Under the pieces are notes generated by a model, which saw nothing but the letters and a program-made list of their open reading frames with translations, had not been told where the DNA came from and searched no databases. A DNA stretch of 64,000 nt. It comes from an uncultured Opitutia bacterium. GTDB lineage: Bacteria; Verrucomicrobiota; Verrucomicrobiia; Opitutales; Opitutaceae. How positions within the stretch are numbered: position 1 is the stretch's first letter; every line of letters begins with the position of its first letter. The translations under genes and the position numbers were made by a program. The DNA lies in NCBI GenBank assembly GCA_903900845.1, contig CAIUOU010000167.1, forward strand, positions 1 to 64,000. Direction: 5' to 3'. Below are positions 52,619 to 64,000 of this stretch, in pieces.

Positions 52619-53305
52619 TCAAAGTGATTTTGGCTGAACCGGCTGGCCCGGATTTTCGGGCCGCGGGTAGTCGGGAGCCACGCTCCCTTCAGGCGCGGGC
52701 TCGACCGGACCCGGCTGGGAACGTGGCCCGCCGGGACCGCCACGCGGAAAGGCGCGCGGAGGCATCGGTACGGGCATGCCCCCAAGGGGATACTTGGGCA
52801 TATCCTGAGCGATCAACTTCACCTTGGCCGCGGCCTTGGTCCCGCCGCGCAGGTAAGTCAGCATCACCTCGTCACCCTCTTTGCGGTTGCGGACAAGCAC
52901 CATGAGTTGCCGCACGTCGATCAGGATCTGGTCGTCGAGATGGGTCAGGACGTCGTGCTCCTTGAGCACGCCCGCGACCGGACCGCGGGGCGCCAACCGT
53001 TCGACCACGAGACCGGTCCCCCTTGGTAATCCCAATTGGGCGCCCAAGGCGGGCTGTACCAACGTGACGTCGACGCCGAGAAAGGTGGTGCGCTCAACCT
53101 CAGACCAGTCCCGGCGCGGTCCCGGCTGCATCCTTCGTTCCATGCCAAGCCCGGCGTCGGGCCCACCTCGGCGGGAGCCCGGAGCTGGATTGGGGCCCCG
53201 CGGAGGGACATCCGTAGCCACGGTTTCCGCGGCCGGCAGCACGGAGAACAACAAACAGGAGCTGGCGAGCAGTGCCAGACGGCGGACGGGAGCGGGTAAT
53301 TTCAT
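52619..53305 (-). CDS. secreted PDZ-domain protein
   Basis: A 228-residue exported protein with one PDZ domain. A signal peptide covers about 1-25 (LALLASSCLLFSVLPAA). The Pro/Arg/Gly-rich segment up to about 65 is followed by the PDZ domain at about 75-165 (FLGVDVTLVQPALGAQLGLP, GVLKEHDVLTHLDDQI, RKEGDEVMLTYLRGG). The C-terminus is a Pro/Gly/Arg-rich, disordered tail. There is no protease domain, so it is not DegP. It might bind or guide periplasmic substrates. It is 158 bases downstream of a small membrane-protein gene, with a terminator between them. Confidence 0.82.
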   Translation of the reverse strand: MKLPAPVRRLALLASSCLLFSVLPAAETVATDVPPRGPNPAPGSRRGGPDAGLGMERRMQPGPRRDWSEVERTTFLGVDVTLVQPALGAQLGLPRGTGLVVERLAPRGPVAGVLKEHDVLTHLDDQILIDVRQLMVLVRNRKEGDEVMLTYLRGGTKAAAKVKLIAQDMPKYPLGGMPVPMPPRAFPRGGPGGPRSQPGPVEPAPEGSVAPDYPRPENPGQPVQPKSL

Positions 53306-53396
53306 GGCGTGAATTCCTCTCTTGTTAAGACGACTGGAGCGGGCAGGACATCCGACGGGACGCGCCCTCGCGAAAAAAAGAACGCCCTTTCACGGA

Positions 53397-53433
53397 AAAG
53401 AAAAGGGGCCCGGATTTCTCCGGGCCCCGTTTT
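53397..53433 (-). terminator. Rho-independent terminator, possibly bidirectional
   Basis: GGGGCCCGGA (53405-53414) and TCCGGGCCCC (53419-53428) form a perfect 10-base-pair stem with loop TTTC. Read on the minus strand, a T-rich tail (complement of 53397-53404) follows and terminates the small membrane-protein gene. On the plus strand GTTTT also follows. Confidence 0.85.
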
Positions 53434-53463
53434 AGGCGTCGTGGAAACGATGAGCGGCCGCGA

Positions 53464-53646
53464 TCAGGCGCGGGTGCTCGACCGACGCGTGACGACGCGA
53501 TAGTCGAGCATGGCCACGGCGAGCAAGGCGCCCACGCAGGTCCAGCCGATGACCGACTCGACCGTCACCTTGGAGTAGAAAGAAAGCACAGAAGCGGCGA
53601 CGGCGGAAAAGCCGAAGGGGACCGCGATGAGGACGTTATTTTTCAT
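53464..53646 (-). CDS. small membrane protein (60 aa) divergent from LysR gene
   Basis: A 60-residue protein with a short hydrophobic N-terminus (NVLIAVPFGFSAVAASVLSF), a short polar turn, and a second segment (GWTCVGALLAVAMLDY), then a basic C-terminus (RRSSTRA). No recognised family. It starts at ATG 53646, and a strong terminator lies just after its stop, so it is transcribed as its own unit. It shares a 107-base intergenic region with the LysR-type regulator and is a likely target of that regulator. Confidence 0.65.
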   Translation of the reverse strand: MKNNVLIAVPFGFSAVAASVLSFYSKVTVESVIGWTCVGALLAVAMLDYRVVTRRSSTRA

Positions 53647-53709
53647 GTTCTTGTTAGTTTGCCGGAGGCGACATCGCCTCAGCGGGGACAGACTACTCCA
53701 TTCTTTACG

Positions 53710-53733
53710 ATAGGTGAAATCGATCTTATCTAT
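53710..53733 (+). promoter_or_regulatory. possible LysR-type operator between divergent genes
   Basis: ATAG (53710-53713) and CTAT (53730-53733) flank a central palindrome ATCGAT (53719-53724) in the AT-rich gap, giving a 24-base imperfect dyad of the T-N11-A type recognised by LysR regulators. It lies about 20 bases before the regulator gene and 64 before the small membrane-protein gene. Confidence 0.4.
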
Positions 53734-53753
53734 TCTTCTCATCGCTTTTAACT

Positions 53754-54662
53754 ATGGAACTAACCCAACTTCGCTACTTTGTAGCCGTGGTTGAAGCCCA
53801 GAACTTCACCCGCGCCGCAGAGAAGAGCAACGTCACTCAACCATCTTTAAGTCAGCAGATTATAAATCTCGAGCGAGAGCTTGGACAGCGCCTGTTTCAC
53901 CGGCTTGGCCGCAAAGCTGTACCGACCGAGGCCGGGAATGCCTTTCTCCAACGCGCCAGGGGTATTCTTCGCGATGTCGAGGATGCCGCACGGGAAATGG
54001 GCGACCATTCCGGGCAAGGTCGTCGCATCGCGATCGGGGCAGTTCAGACCGTGATGCCCTACCTCATCAGCGACCTCGTCATCCAATGCCGAACGTCGCA
54101 CCCCCACCTGATGATCGACGCTCATGAGGGCTTCCGGGCCGACTTGGTTCGCGGGGTGCTCGAGGGCACCCTCGATTTGGCGGTGGTTCCCCTTCCGGTG
54201 AAGGATCGTCAGCTCGCGATCGAGCCGCTCCTTTCCGAGCCGCTGCTTCTCACCGTCGGGCGCGATCACCCTTTCGCCAGCCAGCCAGAAATCGACATCC
54301 GCGCGATCGCCGGGGAAACCTTCGTCGGATTGGGCGACTCCAGCGCGTTGGCGGCGCAAGTGCGCGCCTTCTTCGGCGATCAGAAGCTGGAGCCGCGCAT
54401 CGGCATCCGCTGCACGCAGGTCGCGACCCTGAAGCGCTTCGTCGCCGCGGGGCTCGGTATCTCGCTTCTGCCCCAACTCGCCCGACACGAGGAGGACCGC
54501 GAGTCGCTCGTCTACCTTCGCCTCACCGGCGACGAACCGCGCCGCGAACTGGTCGTAATCCGGCATCCGCAGCGCTACCAGACGCGAGGCGCCGAAGAGT
54601 TCCTCAAGCTGATGCGTCAGCACGTCCGTTCCCGATTCCCGGCTCCAGCCGGGCATGCCTGA
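53754..54662 (+). CDS. LysR-family transcriptional regulator (OxyR/CynR-like)
   Basis: A 302-residue LysR-type regulator. The winged helix-turn-helix fills about 1-65 (LRYFVAVVEAQNFTRAAEKS, VTQPSLSQQI) and the co-inducer domain about 90-295 (IAIGAVQTVMPYLI, DLAVVPLPVKDRQL, GLGISLLPQLAR). It resembles OxyR-type members but has only one cysteine in the right region (GIRCTQVA), so it cannot form the OxyR disulfide switch. The inducer is unknown. It is divergent from a 60-residue membrane-protein gene, with a dyad in between. Confidence 0.92.
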   Translation: MELTQLRYFVAVVEAQNFTRAAEKSNVTQPSLSQQIINLERELGQRLFHRLGRKAVPTEAGNAFLQRARGILRDVEDAAREMGDHSGQGRRIAIGAVQTVMPYLISDLVIQCRTSHPHLMIDAHEGFRADLVRGVLEGTLDLAVVPLPVKDRQLAIEPLLSEPLLLTVGRDHPFASQPEIDIRAIAGETFVGLGDSSALAAQVRAFFGDQKLEPRIGIRCTQVATLKRFVAAGLGISLLPQLARHEEDRESLVYLRLTGDEPRRELVVIRHPQRYQTRGAEEFLKLMRQHVRSRFPAPAGHA

Positions 54663-54703
54663 CGACGGTTGCGCTCGGGCGCGGGAGCGCCACCGTCCCC
54701 ACG

Positions 54704-57280
<2,577 letters not shown>

Positions 57281-57292
57281 CCCGCCGGCCGG

Positions 57293-57320
57293 CGCCCGGA
57301 TTCGCGCACGGGCGTTTTCC
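57293..57320 (+). terminator. Rho-independent terminator after the U32 gene
   Basis: CGCCCG (57293-57298) pairs with CGGGCG (57309-57314) across a 10-base loop and is followed by TTTTCCTT. It is 12 bases past the U32 stop codon. Confidence 0.65.
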
Positions 57321-57364
57321 TTGTCTAATTCCAATCCGCTTCTCCCAATCTCCCAGACGCCGCC

Positions 57365-58582
57365 ATGCCCGCCGAGTCCAAGATCCACGCCTTGTCCCCC
57401 GCGGGCACGCCCAAGCTCACCGATCTGGAGATCAAAGACGCGCAGCTGATCTTCACCGCCCTGTGGCGGGACCTGGAGGCGGAAGTCGGCCGGCAAAACC
57501 TGCGTTTCCCAAAGGAAATCATCCTTCTGGGCGGCGCTCCGGGCGCCGGCAAGGGCACCAACACCGATTTCATCGCGAAGGCGCGCGGCCTGACCTGCCC
57601 GCCCATCGTGATGAGCGCGCTGCTCGACTCCCCGGAGGCACGCAAACTGAAGAACGCCGGCAACATGGTCGGCGACCGCGAAGCCGTCGGCCTGCTGCTG
57701 CGCGAGCTGCTTAAGCCGGACTACCGCGACGGGGTGATCATCGACGGCTTTCCCCGAACCAAGGTCCAGGTCGAGTGCCTGAAGCTGCTCGTCGACCGCA
57801 TGCAGGCGCTGCGGAAGGAATTCTACCAGACCCCGCTCAGCATCCACTTCCGTCAGCCGACGATCCACATCATGGTGCTCTTCGTCGACGAGAAGGAGTC
57901 GATCGTCCGCCAGCTGAAGCGCGGGCGCGAAACCCGCGCCCACAACGAGGAGGTCGCGCGGACGGGCATCGGGGAGCCGATGGAGGACCGGCCCACCGAT
58001 CACGACGAGGCGCTCGCGTCACGCCGCTACCGGGTCTTCAAGGAGCAGACTTGGGAGGCGCTGCAGTCCCTCAAGGAGATCTTCCACTACCATTTCATCA
58101 GCGCGCAGGGCCCGGTGCACGAGGTGGAGCGCAACATCCTCCATGAGCTGGAGTACCAGAGCACGCTGGAACTCGACCCGCGCACAGTGGACCGCTTGCG
58201 CGGCGTGCCGGTGGCGAGCGAGATCATCATCCACGCCCGGCAGGACCTGGTGAAACGCCTCGACGGCTACGAGCTGGAGCACCCCGAGCGCTTCGCGCGC
58301 GTCGTCAGCTTCATCGAGAAGAAGATCGTGCCGATCGTGTTGCGCCACGCGATTTCCGGAGTGGCGCACATCAACGCCGAGGACCCGGTGCTGGAAGACC
58401 CCCTCGCGCTAACCATGCTGATCGATGTTTTCTCAGAGCGCGGCTACCATGCGGTCGTAGACATCCACAAGATAGAGATCCCCGAGCACGTCGACCTCGC
58501 CACCGGTCAGATCCGCTGCCGCACGAAAAAGGTCTACCGGATCCAGATCCGTTTTCAGGGCTCCGAAATCCGGCGCGGCTGA
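57365..58582 (+). CDS. adenylate kinase-like protein with long unassigned C-terminal region
   Basis: A 405-residue protein with a P-loop kinase core. The N-terminal 50 residues are an unknown lead. GGAPGAGKGT at 56-65 is the P-loop, LLDSPEARKLKNAG and GNMVGDREAVGLLLRELL resemble the AMP-binding/NMP helices, and VIIDGFPRTKVQVECL is the classic adenylate-kinase strand-helix. Residues about 170-230 may include the LID (FVDEKESIVRQLKRGRETRA). The last 170 residues (about 230-405) do not match a domain I know and end with a basic strand (KKVYRIQIRFQGSEIRRG). It is almost twice as long as Adk. The substrate may be another nucleotide. Confidence 0.8.
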   Translation: MPAESKIHALSPAGTPKLTDLEIKDAQLIFTALWRDLEAEVGRQNLRFPKEIILLGGAPGAGKGTNTDFIAKARGLTCPPIVMSALLDSPEARKLKNAGNMVGDREAVGLLLRELLKPDYRDGVIIDGFPRTKVQVECLKLLVDRMQALRKEFYQTPLSIHFRQPTIHIMVLFVDEKESIVRQLKRGRETRAHNEEVARTGIGEPMEDRPTDHDEALASRRYRVFKEQTWEALQSLKEIFHYHFISAQGPVHEVERNILHELEYQSTLELDPRTVDRLRGVPVASEIIIHARQDLVKRLDGYELEHPERFARVVSFIEKKIVPIVLRHAISGVAHINAEDPVLEDPLALTMLIDVFSERGYHAVVDIHKIEIPEHVDLATGQIRCRTKKVYRIQIRFQGSEIRRG

Positions 58583-58600
58583 GTCCGCGCCCACGGGCCG

Positions 58601-59842
58601 TCACTCGTAACGGAGTGACTCGATCGGATCGAGGCGAGCGGCCTTCATGGCGGGGTAAAGGCCCGCCGACACCCCGATGACGGTGCAGGTGAGCAGGCCG
58701 ATCACGGCCCAGTCCCACGGGAAAACAACGGCGGCGTTGAGCCAGACGGCCAGGAGGTTGCCCGTGACGACCCCGATGGCGATCCCGACGACCCCGCCGG
58801 ACACGGAGAGCACGACGGCCTCGATGAGAAACTGCAGCAGGATGCTGCGGGACCGGGCGCCGATTGATTTCCGGATGCCGATCTCCTTGGTGCGCTCGGT
58901 GACGCTGACGAGCATGATGTTGGTGATGCCCACGCTGGCGGCCAGCAGCGCGATGGCGGAGATCACCAGGGCTCCGGCGCGCACGATGTCGGCCACCTGG
59001 GCGAAGACGGCGATCAGCGAATCGTTGGAGTAGAGTTCGAAATCGTTCTCCTGCTCGGCCTGGAGGCTGCGTACCATGCGCATCGCGGTGATCGCGCGGT
59101 CGACCGTCTCGTTGTAAACCTCCTGCGAGGGCGCCTGGGTGGCGATGTTGACCGAGAAACGCGCCGCGCCGTAGTCCGAGAGGAAACGCGTGATGGGTGT
59201 GATCACGATGTCATCCTGGCTCTGCCCGAAGTTGCTGCCCTTGGCGGCGAAGGTGCCGATGACGGTGTAGGTGCGCGAGCCGACCTTGATCATCTTCCCG
59301 AGCGGCGACTCGGCAGGGAAGAGCCGCCGCAGCACGTCCTGGCCGATGATCGCGAAGGGGCGGGCCAGATCGATGTCCTCCGGCGTGAAATTACGCCCCG
59401 CTTCGATGGAATACTGGTTTGCGACCAGGAAGTGCTCGTTGGTTCCACCGAAATTGACGCCCGGTTCGGTCTTGCGGTTGGCGTAGGTGACCTGGACGGG
59501 GCCGTCGCGGCCGAAGACCTTGAGGCACACGACATCGGTCCAGCCCTCCATGAGCTGGCGGTAGCGCTGGGCCTGCTCGAGGGTAATGTTGCGCCGCTGC
59601 TCGACCCGCCGCCGGTTCTCGCCGCTGAGCTGGATGCCGGTCGGGTTCTTGCCGATCTGGAACATGTTCACGCCGAGTATACTCAGCCCCGTCTCGATGG
59701 AGCCGCGCATCGCGGTGACGGTCGTCATCACGCCGATCACCGAGAACACCCCGATGGTGATGCCGGACATGGTGAGGAACGACCGCAGCTTGTTCACGCC
59801 CAGGGAGCCGAACGCCATGCGAAGGATCTCGGAGAAGAGCAT
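58601..59842 (-). CDS. ABC transporter permease, MacB-like
   Basis: A 413-residue inner-membrane permease of the MacB/FtsX type. An N-terminal membrane helix (LRSFLTMSGITIGVFSVIGVM) is followed by a large periplasmic core domain (about 50-285) and three membrane helices at the C-terminal end (ALVISAIALLAASVGITNIM; FLIEAVVLSVSGGVVGIAIG; WAVIGLLTCTVIGVSAGLYP), with ERTKEIGIRKSIGARSRSIL typical of the family. It ends with the conserved RLDPIESLRYE. It is the last gene of an operon with another permease, an ATPase and a membrane-fusion protein, 7 bases after the other permease. The cargo is unknown. Confidence 0.93.
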   Translation of the reverse strand: MLFSEILRMAFGSLGVNKLRSFLTMSGITIGVFSVIGVMTTVTAMRGSIETGLSILGVNMFQIGKNPTGIQLSGENRRRVEQRRNITLEQAQRYRQLMEGWTDVVCLKVFGRDGPVQVTYANRKTEPGVNFGGTNEHFLVANQYSIEAGRNFTPEDIDLARPFAIIGQDVLRRLFPAESPLGKMIKVGSRTYTVIGTFAAKGSNFGQSQDDIVITPITRFLSDYGAARFSVNIATQAPSQEVYNETVDRAITAMRMVRSLQAEQENDFELYSNDSLIAVFAQVADIVRAGALVISAIALLAASVGITNIMLVSVTERTKEIGIRKSIGARSRSILLQFLIEAVVLSVSGGVVGIAIGVVTGNLLAVWLNAAVVFPWDWAVIGLLTCTVIGVSAGLYPAMKAARLDPIESLRYE

Positions 59843-59849
59843 GGCGCGG

Positions 59850-61100
59850 CTACTCGTAACGGAGAGCGTCGACCGGATCGAGGCGGGAGGCTCCGAGCGC
59901 CGGGGCGAAACCGGAGATGATACCGGTGAGGATCGAGACCACCATGCTCACCAGCATGAGGCTGCTGGAGAACTCGACCGGAAGCTCCGGGAGGGCGCCG
60001 CTGATGCCGAGGCAGGTCACATAGGTGATGGCCAGACCGACGGCACCGCCGATCAGGCAGATGGAGACGGCCTCGATCAGAAACTGCAGCAGGATGGTGC
60101 GACGCCGCGCCCCGAGCGCCTTGCGCGTGCCGATCTCCTTCGTGCGTTCCTTCACGCTCACGAAGGTGATGTTCATGATCCCGATCGCGCCCACGAAGAG
60201 CGATAAACCGGTGATGAAGAGCCCCGCCACAGCGATGCCGGTCTTGACCGGGTCGAGCTGCTCCTTGAAAGCCTGCTGCTGGTTGATCGAGAAATTGTCT
60301 CGCTCGGCGGGGAGCTGCCCCCGCACGCGGCGCATGGCGCCGGTCAGCTCCTCCTCCGCCTCCATCAGTCGCGTCTTGTCGGTGACCTTCACCCGCAGCT
60401 GCAGGTCCATGCGGTTGCCCCAGAGCTTCCGCATGGCGTTCAGCGGAAGGATGATCTGGTTGTCGAAGCTGAACAGGCCGAGAAACTCGCCCTGCTTCGC
60501 CAGCACCCCCACCACGGAGAACTGCTGGCCGCGGATGTCGACCGACTGCCCCAGGGAGGGCCGCCCGGGGAACAGGTTCTCGGCCACGGCGGAGCCTAGG
60601 ACGCACACCGGACGCCCGGCGTTGGCCTCGAAATCGGTGAACAAACGTCCGTCCGCCACCTCGGCCGTGACGATCCGCGAGTAGTCGGCGTTCGTGCCGA
60701 AGAGCATGATGCCGCCGAGCTTCACGTCGCCGGCCTTGACGCTGGAGCCCCGGGCGCCGACGGGCACCGCCACCTCGAGGAGGGAATTGGGCGTCGCCTC
60801 GAAGATGCGGTTCAGCCGCTCCGCGTGCTCCACCTGGATGGCGGGCCGGTTCACGTAATTCCACCAGTCGGGCACGCGGCGCCACGGCCACCGCTGCACG
60901 TAGAGCACGTCGTCACCCAAAAGGGCGAGGCTACGGTTGAAGCCGATGTCGATCCCGTTGATCGCGGTCCCCATGAGGGTCACGGCGACGATGCCGATGA
61001 TGACGCCCAGCGCGGTCAGCACCGACCGCATCGCGTTGGCCCGGATCTGGCTGAAGGCGATGCGGAAGGACTCGGTGAACTCGTAGATCGCGCGGGTCAC
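59850..61100 (-). CDS. ABC transporter permease, MacB-like (first copy)
   Basis: A 416-residue MacB/FtsX-type permease, second of its kind in the operon. Helix 1 (AMRSVLTALGVIIGIVAVTLM) is followed by the periplasmic core, with later helices (AVAGLFITGLSLFVGAIGIMN split over two motifs; FLIEAVSICLIGGAVGLAI), the VKERTKEIGTRKALGARRRT motif and the final RLDPVDALRYE. The N-terminal half (ESFRIAFSQIRANAM) matches the family start. The two permeases share family motifs but are clearly different and could form a heterodimer. It is separated by 2 bases from the ATPase gene. Confidence 0.93.
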   Translation of the reverse strand: MTRAIYEFTESFRIAFSQIRANAMRSVLTALGVIIGIVAVTLMGTAINGIDIGFNRSLALLGDDVLYVQRWPWRRVPDWWNYVNRPAIQVEHAERLNRIFEATPNSLLEVAVPVGARGSSVKAGDVKLGGIMLFGTNADYSRIVTAEVADGRLFTDFEANAGRPVCVLGSAVAENLFPGRPSLGQSVDIRGQQFSVVGVLAKQGEFLGLFSFDNQIILPLNAMRKLWGNRMDLQLRVKVTDKTRLMEAEEELTGAMRRVRGQLPAERDNFSINQQQAFKEQLDPVKTGIAVAGLFITGLSLFVGAIGIMNITFVSVKERTKEIGTRKALGARRRTILLQFLIEAVSICLIGGAVGLAITYVTCLGISGALPELPVEFSSSLMLVSMVVSILTGIISGFAPALGASRLDPVDALRYE

Positions 61101-61102
61101 GC

Positions 61103-61837
<735 letters not shown>

Positions 61838-61889
61838 GGGCGGAAGGGGTAGGTTTCCGGAAAGAGACGCCGGCCAGGAAGGGCCGGCT

Positions 61890-63305
61890 TCAGCGCTTTT
61901 CGCCCTCCTTGGCCGGCTTGGCGATCGTGACGGCCATGCCTTCTTTCAGCTGCCGGCTGATCGCCGCGTAGCTGCCGGCGACCACCACATCGCCGGGCTT
62001 AACCCCGGACTTCACCTCGATGTGGGTGGTGTCGGCGATGCCGACCTCGACGCTCTGCTGGCGCACCTTGTCGCCCGTCTTGATGAAAACGACCTTGGAG
62101 AGAACCTCTCGCGTGCGGCGCGCCTCTCGCTTCTCCGCCGCGGCGTCCAGGCTGCCGCCAGATTTGTTCTCGGCATCCTTGGCGGCCTTCTTCTGCAGCT
62201 CCTCGGTCGTGAGGCCGCCGGTCGCCCGCACGGTCACGCTCTGGATAGGCACGGCGACCACATTCTCGACCGTCTGCGTCTCGATGTCGGCCGTGGCGCT
62301 CATGCCGGGCCGCAGCTGCACTCCGGGGTCGTTGACGCGGATCTTGACGAGGAAATTGGTCACGTCGTCGGACATCGCCGCGAGCTGGGAGGCCGCGCCG
62401 CCGCCCTGGGCCGAAGAGCTGATTTCAGAAACGGTGCCGCTGAATTTGCGCGTGGGATAGGCGTCGATCGAGATGACGGTGCGATCCCCCACCTTCACGT
62501 TCACGATGTCGTTCTCGTTGACGCGCACGCGGAGCTCCATCGCGACGAGGTTGGCCACGCGCATGATCTCCGTGCCGGCGAAGGAACCCGTGCCCACCAC
62601 CCGTTCACCGACCTCGCTGTTCTGGGAGCTGATCGTGCCGTCCATCGGCGAGTAGATGACGGTCTTGGAGAGTTGATCGCGCGCCTGGCTGAGCGAGCCC
62701 TCGGTGCGCTTGATCTGCGCCAGAGCGTTCTCGTAGGTGGCCTGGGCGACCTCGAGCGCGGTGCGGGAGGCCGTGAAATCGGAGTCGGAGATCAACCTCT
62801 TGCCGAAGAGATCCTCGGCGCGCTTAAAATCCTCCTGAGCCTTGGCCATCTGCGCGCGGGCCTGGACGGAGGACGCCTTGGCGGCGACCAGATTGGCGTC
62901 CTGCTGATCGACCTGGGCCTGGTAGATGTCCGGCTTAATGCGGACGAGCAGATCGCCCTTGCGGACCTTGGACCCCTCGGGAAACGGCATCTCGATGATT
63001 TCACCGGCAGCCTCCGTGGAGATCTTCACCTCGACCTCCGGCTGGATCTTCCCGCTGGCCGTGACGATCTGGGTGATGGTCTTGAGCACGGCCACGTCGG
63101 TGGTGACCGCGACCGGCTTGGTGGAGCCCTTGGAACGATAGTAGGCGGCTGTCCCCCCGCCGCCCAAGAGGAGTAACCCTGCCAGAAAGTACCACGCGAC
63201 GCGCGACTTACGAGGGGCGGGATCGGAGGGAGCGGAAGTGCCCGCATGTGCCCCGGGGGGCGGACTGGAAGTGGCTTTGGAGTGCAAGGTCAGCGAGGCG
63301 TGCAT
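61890..63305 (-). CDS. MacA/HlyD-like membrane-fusion (periplasmic adaptor) protein
   Basis: A 471-residue periplasmic adaptor. A short basic N-terminus and one membrane segment ([21 protein letters not shown], 36-56) anchor it. The lipoyl-like half ([39 protein letters not shown]), an alpha-helical hairpin (about 115-200) and the beta-barrel ([37 protein letters not shown]) are in order. C-terminal extensions include a Lys/Ala-rich insertion near 365-400. It is the MacA-type partner for the downstream ATPase and two permeases. No TolC-like protein is encoded nearby. Confidence 0.94.
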   Translation of the reverse strand: MHASLTLHSKATSSPPPGAHAGTSAPSDPAPRKSRVAWYFLAGLLLLGGGGTAAYYRSKGSTKPVAVTTDVAVLKTITQIVTASGKIQPEVEVKISTEAAGEIIEMPFPEGSKVRKGDLLVRIKPDIYQAQVDQQDANLVAAKASSVQARAQMAKAQEDFKRAEDLFGKRLISDSDFTASRTALEVAQATYENALAQIKRTEGSLSQARDQLSKTVIYSPMDGTISSQNSEVGERVVGTGSFAGTEIMRVANLVAMELRVRVNENDIVNVKVGDRTVISIDAYPTRKFSGTVSEISSSAQGGGAASQLAAMSDDVTNFLVKIRVNDPGVQLRPGMSATADIETQTVENVVAVPIQSVTVRATGGLTTEELQKKAAKDAENKSGGSLDAAAEKREARRTREVLSKVVFIKTGDKVRQQSVEVGIADTTHIEVKSGVKPGDVVVAGSYAAISRQLKEGMAVTIAKPAKEGEKR

Positions 63306-63343
63306 CAGACGGAGGCGGACTTGGGAGGGGCGGAAGGAGCGAA

Positions 63344-63363
63344 GTTTGCCCGAAAGGGCAAAC
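63344..63363. other. perfect hairpin upstream of the transporter operon
   Basis: GTTTGCCC (63344-63351), loop GAAA, GGGCAAAC (63356-63363) form a perfect 8-base-pair stem with a GNRA-type tetraloop on the plus strand. It lies 39 bases before the adaptor-protein start and after the GreA stop. With no T-run it could be a terminator for the upstream gene that is Rho-assisted, or an RNA processing site. Nothing else is recognisable between 63306 and 63441. Confidence 0.35.
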
Positions 63364-63441
63364 CTGCCGCCTAAAACCCTTACGGTGGCGAAAAGTCGCA
63401 GCTACTCGCCGCAGCCGGGTACGGCCACCGGAGACGGGAGC

Positions 63442-64000
63442 TCAACCCGCCTGATCGGCGAACCGGGCGATTTTCACCACCGAGTATTCTTCCTCAGCCG
63501 CGCCGGTCTTCACCCGCACCGCGTCGCCCGCCTTCCGGCCGAGCAGGGCGGCGCCCAGCGCGGTCTTGTACGAGATGATGTGGCGATCGGGATCACCGTC
63601 CCAAGCCCCGAGGATGGTGTAGGTGGTGGAGGTTCCAGAGGTCGCGTTGCGCACGTCGACGACGGTACCGACGCCGACCTGATCGGTGGATGCGTCCTTG
63701 AAGTCGGTCACACGGGCCCGGGCGAGATCGCGCTCCAGCTGGGCCTTCTGCGCCATGAGCACGCTCTGGTCCTGCTTGGCCATCTTGAACTCCGAGTTCT
63801 CGCGCAGGTCGCCGTGCTCGCGCGCGGCGGCGATCGCCTTGGAGTTCTCCGGAATCTTCTTGGAGACGATCGTCTCGTACTCCTCACGCTTGCGGTCGTA
63901 GCTGCCGCGCGAAACAAGCAGCTGCTCTTCGCGACCCTCGGCCTCCGCCGCCACCAGCGACTGGATGGTGGGGAAGATCTTGATGAAGCGCGCGAGCAGC
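63442..64000 (-). CDS. GreA/GreB-like transcription elongation factor, 3' part
   Basis: The visible 185 codons encode the GreA coiled coil and C-terminal domain, and the frame is still open at the window edge, so the 5' end is missing. The coiled-coil region has EEYETIVSKKIPENSKAIAAA and AREHGDLRENSEFKMAKQDQ, where the acidic tip of Gre factors (normally Asp-x-x-Glu) corresponds to GDLRENSEF. The C-terminal domain follows (VGVGTVVDVRNATS, YTILGAWDGDPDRHIISY, GRKAGDAVRVKT). The upstream residues (LLARFIKIFPTIQS) do not belong to standard GreA, implying an N-terminal extension or fusion. Gre factors rescue backtracked RNA polymerase. Confidence 0.88.
   Translation of the reverse strand, partial: LLARFIKIFPTIQSLVAAEAEGREEQLLVSRGSYDRKREEYETIVSKKIPENSKAIAAAREHGDLRENSEFKMAKQDQSVLMAQKAQLERDLARARVTDFKDASTDQVGVGTVVDVRNATSGTSTTYTILGAWDGDPDRHIISYKTALGAALLGRKAGDAVRVKTGAAEEEYSVVKIARFADQAG

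Overview
The window is a GC-rich chromosomal segment of a Verrucomicrobiota bacterium, most likely of the Opitutales/Opitutaceae. This is an inference from gene content: a TonB-dependent receptor with a VVTLSPF-type N-terminal motif, the PSCyt/PSD (DUF1549/DUF1553) plus DUF1501 pair, several DUF1080 proteins, Tat-exported Gfo/Idh/MocA oxidoreductases, sulfatases, a GH106-like enzyme, FloA/NfeD and a TIGR03790 protein. No rRNA or tRNA gene, insertion sequence, prophage or CRISPR array was found. Several genes use GTG or TTG starts and clear Shine-Dalgarno sequences are scarce, so starts were chosen mainly from signal peptides, family alignments and 4-base ATGA overlaps.

Layout. 1-700: a small unknown gene and a candidate structured RNA. 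0.7-12.5 kb: a surface and periplasmic catabolic block with a secreted unknown, a TonB receptor, a Gfo/Idh oxidoreductase, a DUF1501 protein, a diheme PSCyt/PSD protein and, divergently, a sulfatase. 12.5-17.8 kb, minus strand: VanZ-like protein, a receiver-GGDEF regulator, trpA, an endonuclease/exonuclease/phosphatase-fold enzyme, then an ECF sigma operon (sigma factor, small membrane protein, LTxxQ-type sensor-like protein, alpha/beta hydrolase). 18-26.7 kb, plus strand: leuA with a possible leader peptide and attenuator-like hairpins, a GH106-like glycosidase, a CNNM/CorC transporter-like protein, htpG, and a vapBC toxin-antitoxin pair with palindromic operators. 26.7-34.6 kb: a second glycan block with a single-domain DUF1080 protein, a tandem DUF1080/TIM-barrel/Gfo-Idh operon, a sulfatase and a sialidase-like protein.

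34.6-53.3 kb: housekeeping and envelope genes. They include a ClpP paralogue, TIGR03790 protein, S1/P1-type nuclease, amidase, infC, IscA-type protein, a continuous reading frame joining a CPBP protease to ProA, an ArsR-methyltransferase fusion, sufU, the nfeD-nfeD-floA operon, an aldose-epimerase-like enzyme, a tatA-smr-phosphodiesterase chain, an AIM24 protein and small membrane proteins. 53.4-64 kb: a LysR regulator facing a 60-residue membrane protein, a U32 protein (RlhA-like), an adenylate-kinase-like protein with a long extra C-terminal region, a MacA/MacB-type export operon with two permeases, and the 3' part of a GreA-like gene running off the window.

How the genes fit together. The clearest functional theme is polysaccharide use outside the cytoplasm: import by the TonB receptor, desulfation, glycosidases, and two oxidoreductase-containing sets. 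The 28.1-31.8 kb operon fits the glycoside oxidation route, in which a sugar C3 is oxidised and a DUF1080 enzyme cleaves the keto-glycoside. Signals judged most worth a second look are the CPBP-ProA frame, the tandem DUF1080 operon, the CnrYXH-like sigma module, the leuA leader, the RNA element at 469-616 and the adenylate-kinase-like protein.
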